49,479 bases of DNA from contig NZ_BAEN01000032.1 of the NCBI RefSeq assembly GCF_000314975.1, forward strand, positions 1-49,479, given 5' to 3'. A program made the translations under genes and the position numbers. How positions within the stretch are numbered: the first letter of the stretch is position 1; the number at the start of each line of letters is the position of its first letter. Under the pieces are notes generated by a model. The model had not been told where the DNA came from. It saw nothing but the letters and a program-made list of their open reading frames with translations, and did no database searches. This stretch comes from Aliiglaciecola lipolytica E3 (GTDB lineage: Bacteria; Pseudomonadota; Gammaproteobacteria; Enterobacterales; Alteromonadaceae). Positions 7,468-15,618 of this stretch are shown here, in pieces.

Positions 7468-7884
7468 TTAATTACCTAAATTCAACGTTCTAAGCTCTTG
7501 TCGTGTTTGGTTTTCTAATTCTTCTAACGTTTTCCCATGGGGAACAGGTTCTCGAGTTTCTGGATCTAAGCTAACAAAGACTATGTCATCAGCAACACAA
7601 ATGGTTTTCTTAGTAGCTTTGTTTCTGACCATGCAAGTGACAGTTATTGACGTTCTTCCTACTTTTTTAGTGGCAAGTCCAAATTCGACAACATCTCCTT
7701 TTAACGCTGGCGACTCAAAGGTAATTTCCCCGATATGTTTTGTAACCAACACATTGGTTTCCAATTGGCATATAGCGTAAATTGCTGCTTCTTCATCAAT
7801 CCATTCCAAAGCCCGCCCACCAAATAATGCATCGGCATAGTTTAAGTCGCCAGGCATGACTAACCTTCGAGATAAAAAGCGCAT
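7468..7884 (-). CDS. Acyl-CoA thioesterase, hotdog fold (YciA/ACOT type)
   Basis: A 138-residue single hotdog domain. The N-terminal strand and helix, RRLVMPGDLNYADALFGGRALEWIDEEAAIYA (residues 6-38), contain the family signature of substrate-site N/D and FGG...W.D; the next segments, HIGEITFESPALKGDVVEFG and GRTSITVTCMVRN, are typical of broad-range cytosolic acyl-CoA thioesterases such as YciA. They hydrolyse acyl-CoA to free acid and CoA, often as hexamers. The C-terminal tail (HGKTLEELENQTRQ) is polar. It is divergent from tmcA with about 70 bases between, and has its own terminator. Exact chain-length preference cannot be read from sequence. Confidence 0.85.
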   Translation of the reverse strand: MRFLSRRLVMPGDLNYADALFGGRALEWIDEEAAIYAICQLETNVLVTKHIGEITFESPALKGDVVEFGLATKKVGRTSITVTCMVRNKATKKTICVADDIVFVSLDPETREPVPHGKTLEELENQTRQELRTLNLGN

Positions 7885-7953
7885 TCGTATTCCTTAAATT
7901 TATTCAATACACTAGAGGGGAGAACTATATCAAGAATTGAACTGAATAGGCAT

Positions 7954-10125
7954 ATGACAAACGAAGTAAAAGCCTGGCTATTACAGCGAGAAAAAAGCAG
8001 TCATCACCGGCAATTGCTGGTGATTTCAGGCACAAATAATTGGGTTAATTCAGCGATTCGAGAATTACTGACTATTCAACCTCCTAGTTCAAAACTATGG
8101 GTAAGTAATTCAGAGACGGATAAAGACATTGCCATCAATCAATATAAAAGTGTACTCGGTCAAGAATTTGATTGGGTTATTTATGATGGATTTGATGAGC
8201 TTCGGGGAAACGCGCTACTGGCGTTAAGTGGCTGTGTGAGCAAAGGTGGACTGATGATCTTACTGTGCCCAACACTTAAAGATTGGCCTTACTTAGCGCA
8301 CACCCAACAAGACATATTGAACGAACAACACGTTAATCAAGTTCCGTCTTCTTTTACAACGTGGCTTGTACAACATATTAAATCTTTGCAGGGCGTATCT
8401 ATCTGGCAAGCTGATACGTCAACGTTTACCTTTGCACCGCATGTTGAAAGTAAAAATCAAAGTTTCAAGGACGACAACTGTAAAACGCCTGAACAATTTC
8501 AGTTAGTAGAATATTTAACACGGCCTCAATCCACCGAAAATAGCCAAGTTGTTGTATTGGCAGATCGAGGTCGAGGAAAGTCTTCTGCTTTGGGTATAGC
8601 GGCTTCTCAAATTATATTGCAGTCGCACGCAAGAATTATAGTCACATCCGCACACAAGTCGATGACCAATCAAATATTCGCTCAGGCGAAGCAGGTTTTT
8701 CAGCGAGCCAATCTAGATGATCTTGAAATCCAATCAGTTTCCGAACAATTAACCTACTTACCGTTTGACCGAATAATTAAGTCGTTACCTAAAGCAGATT
8801 GGCTCTTTATTGACGAAGCTGCCTCTCTTCCAACAGAAATATTAGAAAAATTGGTTCAGTGTTATTCGAAAGTTGTACTAAGTACGACGATTCATGGTTA
8901 TGAAGGCAGTGGCCGAGGGTTTGAATTACGCTTTAAACCTTTCTTAAAAAACCACTTCAAGCAATATCAAGAGTTTGTAATGCACTCTCCTATTCGTTGG
9001 TATGAAAATGACCCTCTGGAAGCGTTCTGGCATCAAGTAATGGCATTTAGAACCACGAGTAGATTAAACAATGTTAAATGTGCACCATTGGATGTAAGCA
9101 CAACATCTTTAAGTAAGCTTACCTTTCAAACCTATACCGGTGAGCTTTTGATTAGAGAACCTGAATTACTACAAAGTGTGTTTGAACTAATGGTTGACGC
9201 ACATTATCAAACGTCACCGGATGACTTGGTCAGAATGTTAGATGCTGGGCAACATATACACATAGTAAGCAACGCACAAAATGTGCTTGTCGCGGTGGCA
9301 CTTACCAATATGGAAGGCGGTGAAGTACTTCAACCTTTAGTCAATGAAATATCCCAAGGTACAAGACGTATACCTGGGCATTTAATTCCTCAACGTTTAG
9401 CGTTTGACCACTATGAACCGAATTACGCTCTCATGTGCTACATGCGTATTGTGAGGATAGCCGTTAGTGGGGAGTACCGACAGCAAGGGTTCGGTAGTCA
9501 ATTAATTAATTATTTGTACTCTGCAGCAACAAATCTGCATGTCGATTTTATAGGTAGTTCTTTTGGACTAACCAATGAGCTTGCTCGGTTTTGGTTTAGT
9601 AATGATTTTAGGCTGGTAAAGCTAGGTATCAAAAGAGACGCCTCTAGTGGAGAATATAGTGCGATAATGTTGCGTTCCATGTCCTCTCAATCTGAAAAAG
9701 TTGTAAGCCAACTCGTTACAATATGTCAGCAACAGATTGATTTTCATAAAACCTACAGGCTCTCTGAACTACCTATCGATACGTTTGAGTTTCTACTCAG
9801 TAAAATAAAAGAAAAAACGCGGCCAACATCGAATAGTACAACAGATATGAATCAATACTGGGAAAGGTTGATGTATGAGTTTATCGCTGCCCGTAGACCG
9901 TTACACACGGTAGAGCTTGCAATTTTTAGGTGTTTAATAACCTTAAATGAGTCGGAAATTACAAAGAGTTCTGCATTAACAATATCGTTAGATTTTGTAC
10001 ACGACGTAATAATTCAAAAGTTGAATTATTCGGTATTACGAGAAAAATACACGCTGACAGGTAAGAAACATATTGAACAGTCAATGCGTGAGCATCTAAG
10101 TCGCTTATTTCCGTCAGAAAAGTAA
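7954..10125 (+). CDS. tmcA: tRNA(Met) cytidine acetyltransferase TmcA
   Basis: A 723-residue enzyme that makes N4-acetylcytidine at the wobble base of elongator tRNA-Met, using acetyl-CoA and ATP. Domains in order: an N-terminal DUF1726-like region (about 1-150), an RNA-helicase-like ATPase with Walker A ADRGRGKSSALG (about 205-216) and Walker B WLFIDEAASLP (about 285-295), then a GNAT domain with RIAVSGEYRQQGFGSQLINYL (about 508-528) and a C-terminal tRNA-binding tail. It is slightly longer than E. coli TmcA (671). The start ATG follows an AGG. It is a single gene between a divergent thioesterase and a shared terminator downstream. Confidence 0.95.
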   Translation: MTNEVKAWLLQREKSSHHRQLLVISGTNNWVNSAIRELLTIQPPSSKLWVSNSETDKDIAINQYKSVLGQEFDWVIYDGFDELRGNALLALSGCVSKGGLMILLCPTLKDWPYLAHTQQDILNEQHVNQVPSSFTTWLVQHIKSLQGVSIWQADTSTFTFAPHVESKNQSFKDDNCKTPEQFQLVEYLTRPQSTENSQVVVLADRGRGKSSALGIAASQIILQSHARIIVTSAHKSMTNQIFAQAKQVFQRANLDDLEIQSVSEQLTYLPFDRIIKSLPKADWLFIDEAASLPTEILEKLVQCYSKVVLSTTIHGYEGSGRGFELRFKPFLKNHFKQYQEFVMHSPIRWYENDPLEAFWHQVMAFRTTSRLNNVKCAPLDVSTTSLSKLTFQTYTGELLIREPELLQSVFELMVDAHYQTSPDDLVRMLDAGQHIHIVSNAQNVLVAVALTNMEGGEVLQPLVNEISQGTRRIPGHLIPQRLAFDHYEPNYALMCYMRIVRIAVSGEYRQQGFGSQLINYLYSAATNLHVDFIGSSFGLTNELARFWFSNDFRLVKLGIKRDASSGEYSAIMLRSMSSQSEKVVSQLVTICQQQIDFHKTYRLSELPIDTFEFLLSKIKEKTRPTSNSTTDMNQYWERLMYEFIAARRPLHTVELAIFRCLITLNESEITKSSALTISLDFVHDVIIQKLNYSVLREKYTLTGKKHIEQSMREHLSRLFPSEK

Positions 10126-10192
10126 ATTCACATACACGACCTTACATAAATTTAGCTTATAAAACTCACTAAAAATTTATCAAATACATTAA

Positions 10193-10219
10193 AAAAGGCT
10201 TCTTAAACAGAAGCCTTTT
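10193..10219. terminator. Bidirectional rho-independent terminator
   Basis: AAAAGGCTTCT-TAAAC-AGAAGCCTTTT is a perfect 11-bp stem between convergent tmcA and the Ton operon, with T-runs on both outgoing sides. Confidence 0.9.
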
Positions 10220-10250
10220 GAATATGCGAATCTTTAATTAAAGAATAAAA

Positions 10251-11510
10251 CTAAACCTTTATACCACGGTTTTTAGCTTTCTCTTTGATATAAGGTTCCC
10301 AAGCTCTAGCTGTACGTTCAACGTTTTTATCTTTCTTCGCTTCACGAACATGTACCATTGCTTGACGGAAATTACCTGTATAGATATTTGCTTCCATCAT
10401 CGCAATATGAATACGACCAGTTTGCTCAGCTCCCTTATCTAACGCTTTTTGTAAAGCATTAATAGAGCCTTTGTAGTCTTCTGCCGCTAGCAATAGAATA
10501 CCTTGCTTACGATAGTAGTCTGCATCTTCTTTAATTTGCGCTGCCTGAGCGTAATAACTCGCCGCAGTTTTATATTCTCTAGCTTGATGATATGAGTTCG
10601 CTAAACTAGATAGCGTTTGCTCATCCTTTTCAATCAAACCCGACTTCATGTGTTTTTCCAATATTACCGCAGCTTTATATGGAATTTCATTTGTCGCATA
10701 TAACTGTGACAGAGCTTTAATTTCAGACTTTTTGGTTAAATAACCTTGATTGTATGCAATTTCAAAAGTAGACAAAGCTTTTTTATAGTCTTCAACCAAC
10801 ATATAGAAGAAGCCTAATTGAGACCACCATTGTTTGCTTTCAGGGAAAGTGCGAACTAACTCTTCAGCAACGGCTACAGTTTCTGGATACATTTTACGTT
10901 CATAGAAAGACTGTAGCTTTAAAACATAGGGGTTTTTATTAGGTTTTTCATACAAAGCTATTGCCTTGTCAGCTGGTTCTACCATTTTAGGAAGTTCTTT
11001 TAACTCGTAATAAGCTTGCGCCATACGAGTATAAACATCTGCATCTTCCTTACAAGTGAATGTCATCCACTCTTGGTAGTACTTAATTGCTTTAGCATAC
11101 TCTTTTTCTTGCATACTAAGGTCTGCAACTAATCTAACCGTACCTGCATGCTCAGCATCATTAAGAGCTTTAGGATTTACAGAGCCTTCAAGATATTCAA
11201 GGGCTTTTGCACCATTTCCATCTTGTCCAGCTAACATTTTACCAATAAAGTTATTGGTAAACGCTCTATCGTAACCATCCTTCGCTTCAACTTCGTACAA
11301 AATAGCCAAAGCTTCGTCGATCAGATCGTTATTGTATTCCTCAAGCGCTTTTTGAATCTTCTTACCAACGCGCTCACCAACAATATTGGTTGTGCCACGC
11401 TTGTAATCCGGACATGCAACGGGTGCCGACTGAGCTGCTGCTGAGTTTGATAGCAATGTAGCGGCACCTAAAGTTGCTATCGCAGTAACATTTAATACAA
11501 ACTTTTTCAT
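10251..11510 (-). CDS. Periplasmic TPR protein of the TonB2-type system
   Basis: A 419-residue exported protein: signal peptide residues 1-26 (ending NSAAAQS) followed by repeated tetratricopeptide units from about residue 50 to 400 (for example YAKAIKYYQEWMTF, YKKALSTFEIAYNQGYL, YKTAASYYAQAAQI, YKGSINALQKALDKG). It is the last gene of the DUF3450-ttpC-exbB-exbD-tonB operon, its start overlapping the tonB stop (TAATG). TPR proteins at this position are common in Vibrio and Alteromonadales TonB2 clusters; it probably organises the complex or meets the outer membrane, but no enzymatic role is indicated. The function is inferred from position. Confidence 0.8.
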   Translation of the reverse strand: MKKFVLNVTAIATLGAATLLSNSAAAQSAPVACPDYKRGTTNIVGERVGKKIQKALEEYNNDLIDEALAILYEVEAKDGYDRAFTNNFIGKMLAGQDGNGAKALEYLEGSVNPKALNDAEHAGTVRLVADLSMQEKEYAKAIKYYQEWMTFTCKEDADVYTRMAQAYYELKELPKMVEPADKAIALYEKPNKNPYVLKLQSFYERKMYPETVAVAEELVRTFPESKQWWSQLGFFYMLVEDYKKALSTFEIAYNQGYLTKKSEIKALSQLYATNEIPYKAAVILEKHMKSGLIEKDEQTLSSLANSYHQAREYKTAASYYAQAAQIKEDADYYRKQGILLLAAEDYKGSINALQKALDKGAEQTGRIHIAMMEANIYTGNFRQAMVHVREAKKDKNVERTARAWEPYIKEKAKNRGIKV

Positions 11511-12121
11511 TAGCCTTGATCCAATTTAAAGTCCAATTGCACTTTCATATTGAACTGTTTTTCAGGTTTCCCATCAACGATTTTAGGCTTGTATTTCCAC
11601 TTACGTAGTGCACGTTTAGCTTCACGGTCGAAGATACGTTTAGGATCTGCATCCAATACGTCTACATCGTCCACTCCACCAACTTCGTTGATAGTAAAGG
11701 ATAATATTACCCATCCTTCTTTACCGTCTCGAGCTGCTTGCACAGGGTACTTAGGTTCTATTCGAACGATCGGAGTTGCTTCCCCGTCACGCTGCATATT
11801 ACCTACACCACCAATATCAATCGATGCACCGCCCACGTCTACAGCTGGCATATTGAAGCTAACGCCATCGGCATTTGCATCTTCTACATCAGGTTCAACC
11901 GGCTGAATTTTAGGCGGTTGCTGAGGTGGTGGTGGTGGTGGTGGTGGAACCCGTTGACGAGTTTGTGTTGACTCATCAGGGTCAGACATAACGATATCGA
12001 TAACAGGTGATTCAGGCACTTCACTCGCTGGTTGCGAAGAGTTTGCAACTAATTTTGCCATTACAACAAATAGAGCAAACGCAATCGCCGCACCAAGCAA
12101 TATAGAGATAATTACACGCAT
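11510..12121 (-). CDS. tonB: TonB energy transducer (TonB2 type)
   Basis: A 203-residue TonB: one N-terminal membrane anchor (residues 3-24, VIISILLGAAIAFALFVVMA), a periplasmic linker with a run of eight prolines followed by QQPPKIQPVEP (about residues 60-78), and a C-terminal TonB domain with PIVRIEPKYPVQAARDGKEG and VDVLDADPKRIFDREAKRAL (about 116-175). It is short, as TonB2 proteins are compared with TonB1. It carries the proton-motive energy captured by ExbB/ExbD to outer-membrane receptors such as the two in this window. Tightly packed with exbD (2 bases) and the TPR gene (overlap). Confidence 0.95.
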   Translation of the reverse strand: MRVIISILLGAAIAFALFVVMAKLVANSSQPASEVPESPVIDIVMSDPDESTQTRQRVPPPPPPPPQQPPKIQPVEPDVEDANADGVSFNMPAVDVGGASIDIGGVGNMQRDGEATPIVRIEPKYPVQAARDGKEGWVILSFTINEVGGVDDVDVLDADPKRIFDREAKRALRKWKYKPKIVDGKPEKQFNMKVQLDFKLDQG

Positions 12122-12123
12122 GA

Positions 12124-12528
12124 TTATGATGCTCCTCTAGCTGCAACTGATATCTGATCGATACCCGCGGCTTTGATTTGGTCCATCACTTTTACCACGA
12201 TGCCATGTTCAGCTTTTTCGTCCGCCTGAATAATAACGACGTCAGAAGGCTGTTCAGCTAAAAGCTTTTCAAGGTTTGCTTGAATCGCTTCCACTTTCAT
12301 CTCGCGCTTATCCATCCAAATCACACCATCTTCCGTAACAGCAATGAAAATGTTAGCGTTTTTAGGTAAAAACGCTTGGCTAGCGCCGGGTTTATTCACC
12401 TGTATCCCTGCTTCTTTAACAAAAACAGTGGTTACAATGAAGAAGATAAGCATGATAAACACGATATCTAGCATCGGTGTCATATCAATTGCTGCATCTT
12501 CCTCTGGTACACGTTCTTTACGAGCCAT
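12124..12528 (-). CDS. exbD: ExbD-family biopolymer transporter
   Basis: A 134-residue ExbD: a short cytoplasmic start, one membrane helix containing the essential aspartate (IDMTPMLDIVFIMLIFFIVTT, residues 14-34; Asp21 in LD-I), and a periplasmic domain ending QISVAAR. In the ExbB-ExbD motor the membrane aspartate takes part in proton flow. It lies between exbB (12 bases) and tonB (2 bases), so the stoichiometric parts of the motor are co-translated. Confidence 0.95.
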   Translation of the reverse strand: MARKERVPEEDAAIDMTPMLDIVFIMLIFFIVTTVFVKEAGIQVNKPGASQAFLPKNANIFIAVTEDGVIWMDKREMKVEAIQANLEKLLAEQPSDVVIIQADEKAEHGIVVKVMDQIKAAGIDQISVAARGAS

Positions 12529-12540
12529 AAACTTTCTCCC

Positions 12541-13065
12541 TTAATGGTGAGGAAGGCTGTCAACCAGCTTCTCTTTGGCGATTTTAACTTTTGATTCCAA
12601 GCGAGAGCTAAAGAAAACGCCAGACAAAGCTGCAACCATACCTGCCATAGTAGGAATTGTTGCCATTGAGATACCGGCTGCCATTAATCGAGCATTACCA
12701 GTTCCCTGTGTCGCCATTGTTTCAAATACGTTTATCATGCCCCAAACTGTTCCTAGTAGACCGATTAGCGGACACATCGCCACCAACGTCTTGATCAGTA
12801 ACATGTTACTGCCTAGTTTGTCTGAAGCTTGAGAAATCCAAGCATCACGGATTCTATGCGCATACCAGGAGGTTGTATCACTTCTAGCATCCCATTCTTT
12901 GATGATATTCTTTCTCATCTTAGGATACACAGAAGTTAAAAACCAAAAACGCTCTATCATTAATACCCACATGAGAAAGAGCGCTAGAGCGACGAGGTAC
13001 AAGACCCCGCCTCCTGTCGCGATAAACTCCCTGACAGATTCCCATAATCCAATCAGGTCAGTCAT
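12541..13065 (-). CDS. exbB: ExbB-family (MotA/TolQ/ExbB) proton channel
   Basis: A 174-residue member of the MotA/TolQ/ExbB family. It has a membrane helix near residues 17-37 (GGGVLYLVALALFLMWVLMIE), the long cytoplasmic loop, and the two C-terminal helices with the conserved LIKTLVAMCPLIGLLGTVWGM (about residues 88-108) and MAAGISMATIPTMAGMVAAL (about 127-146). It is shorter than classical ExbB (about 240), the usual form in TonB2 systems. It is preceded one base away by ttpC, a second, larger member of the same family. Confidence 0.95.
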   Translation of the reverse strand: MTDLIGLWESVREFIATGGGVLYLVALALFLMWVLMIERFWFLTSVYPKMRKNIIKEWDARSDTTSWYAHRIRDAWISQASDKLGSNMLLIKTLVAMCPLIGLLGTVWGMINVFETMATQGTGNARLMAAGISMATIPTMAGMVAALSGVFFSSRLESKVKIAKEKLVDSLPHH

Positions 13066-13066
13066 A

Positions 13067-14419
13067 TTATGCTTTCTCCGACTCTGCGTGAGCAGCTACT
13101 ATGCCCGCAGTTTGTTCGTCAAGTATATGCACGATTGATTTAGCACGACCAGCAACAATACTGTGCATAAGGATCAGCGGTAGTGCTGCGATAATACCTT
13201 GTGCCGTTGTTACCAATGCCATTGAAATACTTCCAGCCATCAATCTAGGGTCACCTGTACCGAACAATGTAATTTGTTGGAAGGTTGCAATCATACCTAG
13301 TACCGTACCTAGTAGACCAAGTAGCGGTGCGATAGCAGCGAATATCTTAATGATGTTGATACCACTTTCTACTGAAGGTAATTCTTTCAGAATTGCTTCA
13401 TCAAGTTTCAACTCAAGGTTTTCGGTATCAGTCGTTTTATTTTCATTGTAAACCTTCAGTACACGTCCAAGTGGATTAGACGAAGAAGGGTTACCAGGGT
13501 TGTTCAACTGTGAACGCATTTTACCACTGATGATAGTTAGTGTGATGATCTTATACAAACCAATCAACAAACCGATAATCAACATTACAGTAATCGTGTA
13601 ACCAACAGGTCCACCTGCATGATAACGCTCTTCCCATGTTGCTTTCTGTTTCAACAGGCCAAGAATTGCGCCACTTGAAGGGTCAACAAAAGTAGGGATT
13701 ACACCTGAAGTAGACGCATATAAATCACGCGCTGTTTCTGCTTGAAACTCATCAGGTTGACGGCCTAGAGGTTGTACTTTTTCTTCTTGGTCGTCATATA
13801 CCAAGTAACCTACTTCACCCACTAAGTTAAATGCACCAACGCGCACAACTTCTTGTTGTGAAGAACCACCTTCAAGGTTAATAACTTCAGTGTTGAATCG
13901 AGCAATTTTACCTGATTCAGTCATTTCAGTTTGAAGTGCTATCCACATATCTTCTAACTCACGGATATTTGGAAGACCTTCAGACTCTTCTGACATTCTT
14001 TTCAAGAATGCTGCACGTCCTGGGAATTGCGCACTTACGATTGAAGTAGCAATACGTCCATAAGATTCAGAAGCTGCTTGGCGAACAACACCAAACATTT
14101 CACCCAAGTCACCAGTCGCCAAATCTAACTCTGTGCTTTTTTCGGTTAATTTAACTTCGTTATCAGCGAATTGCTTAGCTAAACGATCACCACGCTCTTC
14201 TTCTGCTTTCAAATTAGCTTGTGCAGTTCTAAGCAAAGCTTGTTTATCTGCTCGTGCGGATTGAAATTCAGCTTCGCGTTGTTTATCTAATTTAGCTTCA
14301 GAAACACGATTCTGTTTTACTTCTTCTAATAGCTGATCAAGGGTAGATTGCGCGGACGCACCTGAAGCTAAAAGTGTGACTGCTGTTGCAGCGAATACGG
14401 ATTTAAATGTTAATTTCAT
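13067..14419 (-). CDS. ttpC: TtpC-like large MotA/TolQ/ExbB family protein
   Basis: A 450-residue protein with two parts. Residues 1-23 are a signal peptide (ending SGASAQS), then a charged coiled-coil region (about 25-110) and a periplasmic domain. From about residue 265 to the end comes an ExbB-like membrane module with IIGLLIGLYKIITLTIISG, the conserved IFAAIAPLLGLLGTVLGMIATF and MAGSISMALVTTAQGIIAALPL. In Vibrio the equivalent TtpC is required for TonB2-dependent uptake but not by TonB1. The operon order ttpC-exbB-exbD-tonB matches the Vibrio TonB2 cluster. Coiled coil and signal peptide are read directly; the TonB2 role is by family. Confidence 0.9.
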   Translation of the reverse strand: MKLTFKSVFAATAVTLLASGASAQSTLDQLLEEVKQNRVSEAKLDKQREAEFQSARADKQALLRTAQANLKAEEERGDRLAKQFADNEVKLTEKSTELDLATGDLGEMFGVVRQAASESYGRIATSIVSAQFPGRAAFLKRMSEESEGLPNIRELEDMWIALQTEMTESGKIARFNTEVINLEGGSSQQEVVRVGAFNLVGEVGYLVYDDQEEKVQPLGRQPDEFQAETARDLYASTSGVIPTFVDPSSGAILGLLKQKATWEERYHAGGPVGYTITVMLIIGLLIGLYKIITLTIISGKMRSQLNNPGNPSSSNPLGRVLKVYNENKTTDTENLELKLDEAILKELPSVESGINIIKIFAAIAPLLGLLGTVLGMIATFQQITLFGTGDPRLMAGSISMALVTTAQGIIAALPLILMHSIVAGRAKSIVHILDEQTAGIVAAHAESEKA

Positions 14420-14425
14420 TTCTTA

Positions 14426-15196
14426 TTACTCCGCAGCTGGAATTGGTAATTTAACTAGGTTAACTGGCAATTGTTTTCTTGCCATACGAACTGCAGCAAT
14501 ACTTGATTCCAAGTACTCACTACCTAGTTCTACCCAAGTGCGATTTGCAGTGTCCCACATCCACGCATTTTTCTGATCTAGAGACAATGCAATTAGTGCA
14601 GTACGACCAAGGTTAAAGAAGTCAACTGTAATGTCGGTACCTTCATAATTCATATTGCCTTGGTAAGCAGAGATCTTAGAACCATAATCAAGCTCAATTT
14701 GATAAGCTTCAATAACTTGGCGGAAACGCTCAGAAACAGTTACGTTTGAATTACCCATAACATCACGTAGGCGCTCAACACGAGCTTTACGCTCTGCAAG
14801 TTTAATTGGTACATCTGCGTCGATGAATTTTTCAAGACTGTCGATCATTCTGAATAACAAAGGAACGATTCCACGCTTAGTTTCATCAATTTGATCGATT
14901 TGTCTTTGAAGAGAATCGATACCACGCTGTTGGTCAGCAACTAGAGTTGCAACATAGTCATTATAAACTTTTAGATTTTCAGTTTCGTCAACAACTGCAC
15001 GATATTCGACTAAAAGTTCTTGTGATTGTTGAAAGAGATTATCAATTTTCTCTTGAGATTTAGCTGCAGCTACGTGGATTTTCGCTTCTTCTTTGTGAAG
15101 ATCATTCAACGTGTCTGCAGAGACTGCACTACTACCAAGTACAAACGCACCCATAACGGTAGAGGCAATAAGGGTTCTCTTGCTCATTTTGGACAT
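14426..15196 (-). CDS. DUF3450 periplasmic coiled-coil protein of the TonB2 operon
   Basis: A 256-residue exported protein; a signal peptide (about residues 1-27, SSAVSADT) is followed by a long heptad-rich coiled coil (about 30-130, EEAKIHVAAAKSQEKIDNLF onward), then a more globular part with LDYGSKISAYQG and a WMWDTANRTW segment. This fits DUF3450, which accompanies ttpC-exbB-exbD-tonB in Alteromonadales and Vibrio. I chose ATG 15196; a TTG at 15205 and a second ATG at 15187 are alternatives, and none has a strong ribosome binding site. Role unknown; by position it is the first gene of the motor operon. Confidence 0.85.
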   Translation of the reverse strand: MSKMSKRTLIASTVMGAFVLGSSAVSADTLNDLHKEEAKIHVAAAKSQEKIDNLFQQSQELLVEYRAVVDETENLKVYNDYVATLVADQQRGIDSLQRQIDQIDETKRGIVPLLFRMIDSLEKFIDADVPIKLAERKARVERLRDVMGNSNVTVSERFRQVIEAYQIELDYGSKISAYQGNMNYEGTDITVDFFNLGRTALIALSLDQKNAWMWDTANRTWVELGSEYLESSIAAVRMARKQLPVNLVKLPIPAAE

Positions 15197-15618
15197 AGTT
15201 CCCAACCAATTTTCTTGTTATGAATCCCGGCCAATGTGAAAAAATCCTTGGCAAGGGGCTAATTATTTTTTTTAAGGAGTCTAGCGGTAAATCGGTTCAG
15301 ATTTCCGCTATTGCCCTTGAATGGTCACACGGATGTTATCGAGTTGTCAAGATATCGTACGCCACTGCTGGGCAATTAGTGATTAACGGTAGTTTTTATA
15401 ATCAAACGGGACAATAAAAGCCTGTTAACCGCTGTTTATACAACCTTTAACTCTTTTCTCTTAATACATTTCCACCAACAAATGCAACTATTTTATTCGC
15501 CAAAATCATGTCTTTACGACAATTTAAATAAAATTAGCGACGAAGAGCTGGTTTGACCATTTACTACATATCTCTCTTTCAGTTTAGGTTAGTTTTTCCT
15601 TAAGTGCACCATTCATTT
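15197..15618. other. Intergenic stretch upstream of the TonB2-type operon
   Basis: About 420 bases carrying the promoter of the TonB2-type operon (reading left) and the 3' end region of the TPR oxygenase gene (also reading left). I saw no convincing Fur-type palindrome or hairpin terminator. A 65-codon plus-strand frame at 15220-15417 has no ribosome binding site and no recognisable sequence. Confidence 0.4.

Noticed and set aside
11738-11971. Plus-strand frame with a tryptophan run, antisense to tonB
   Set aside because: It is the mirror image of the polyproline codons of TonB; no independent support.
15220-15417. 65-codon plus-strand frame upstream of the TonB2 operon
   Set aside because: No ribosome binding site, no recognisable domain, and it overlaps the region where the operon promoter should lie.
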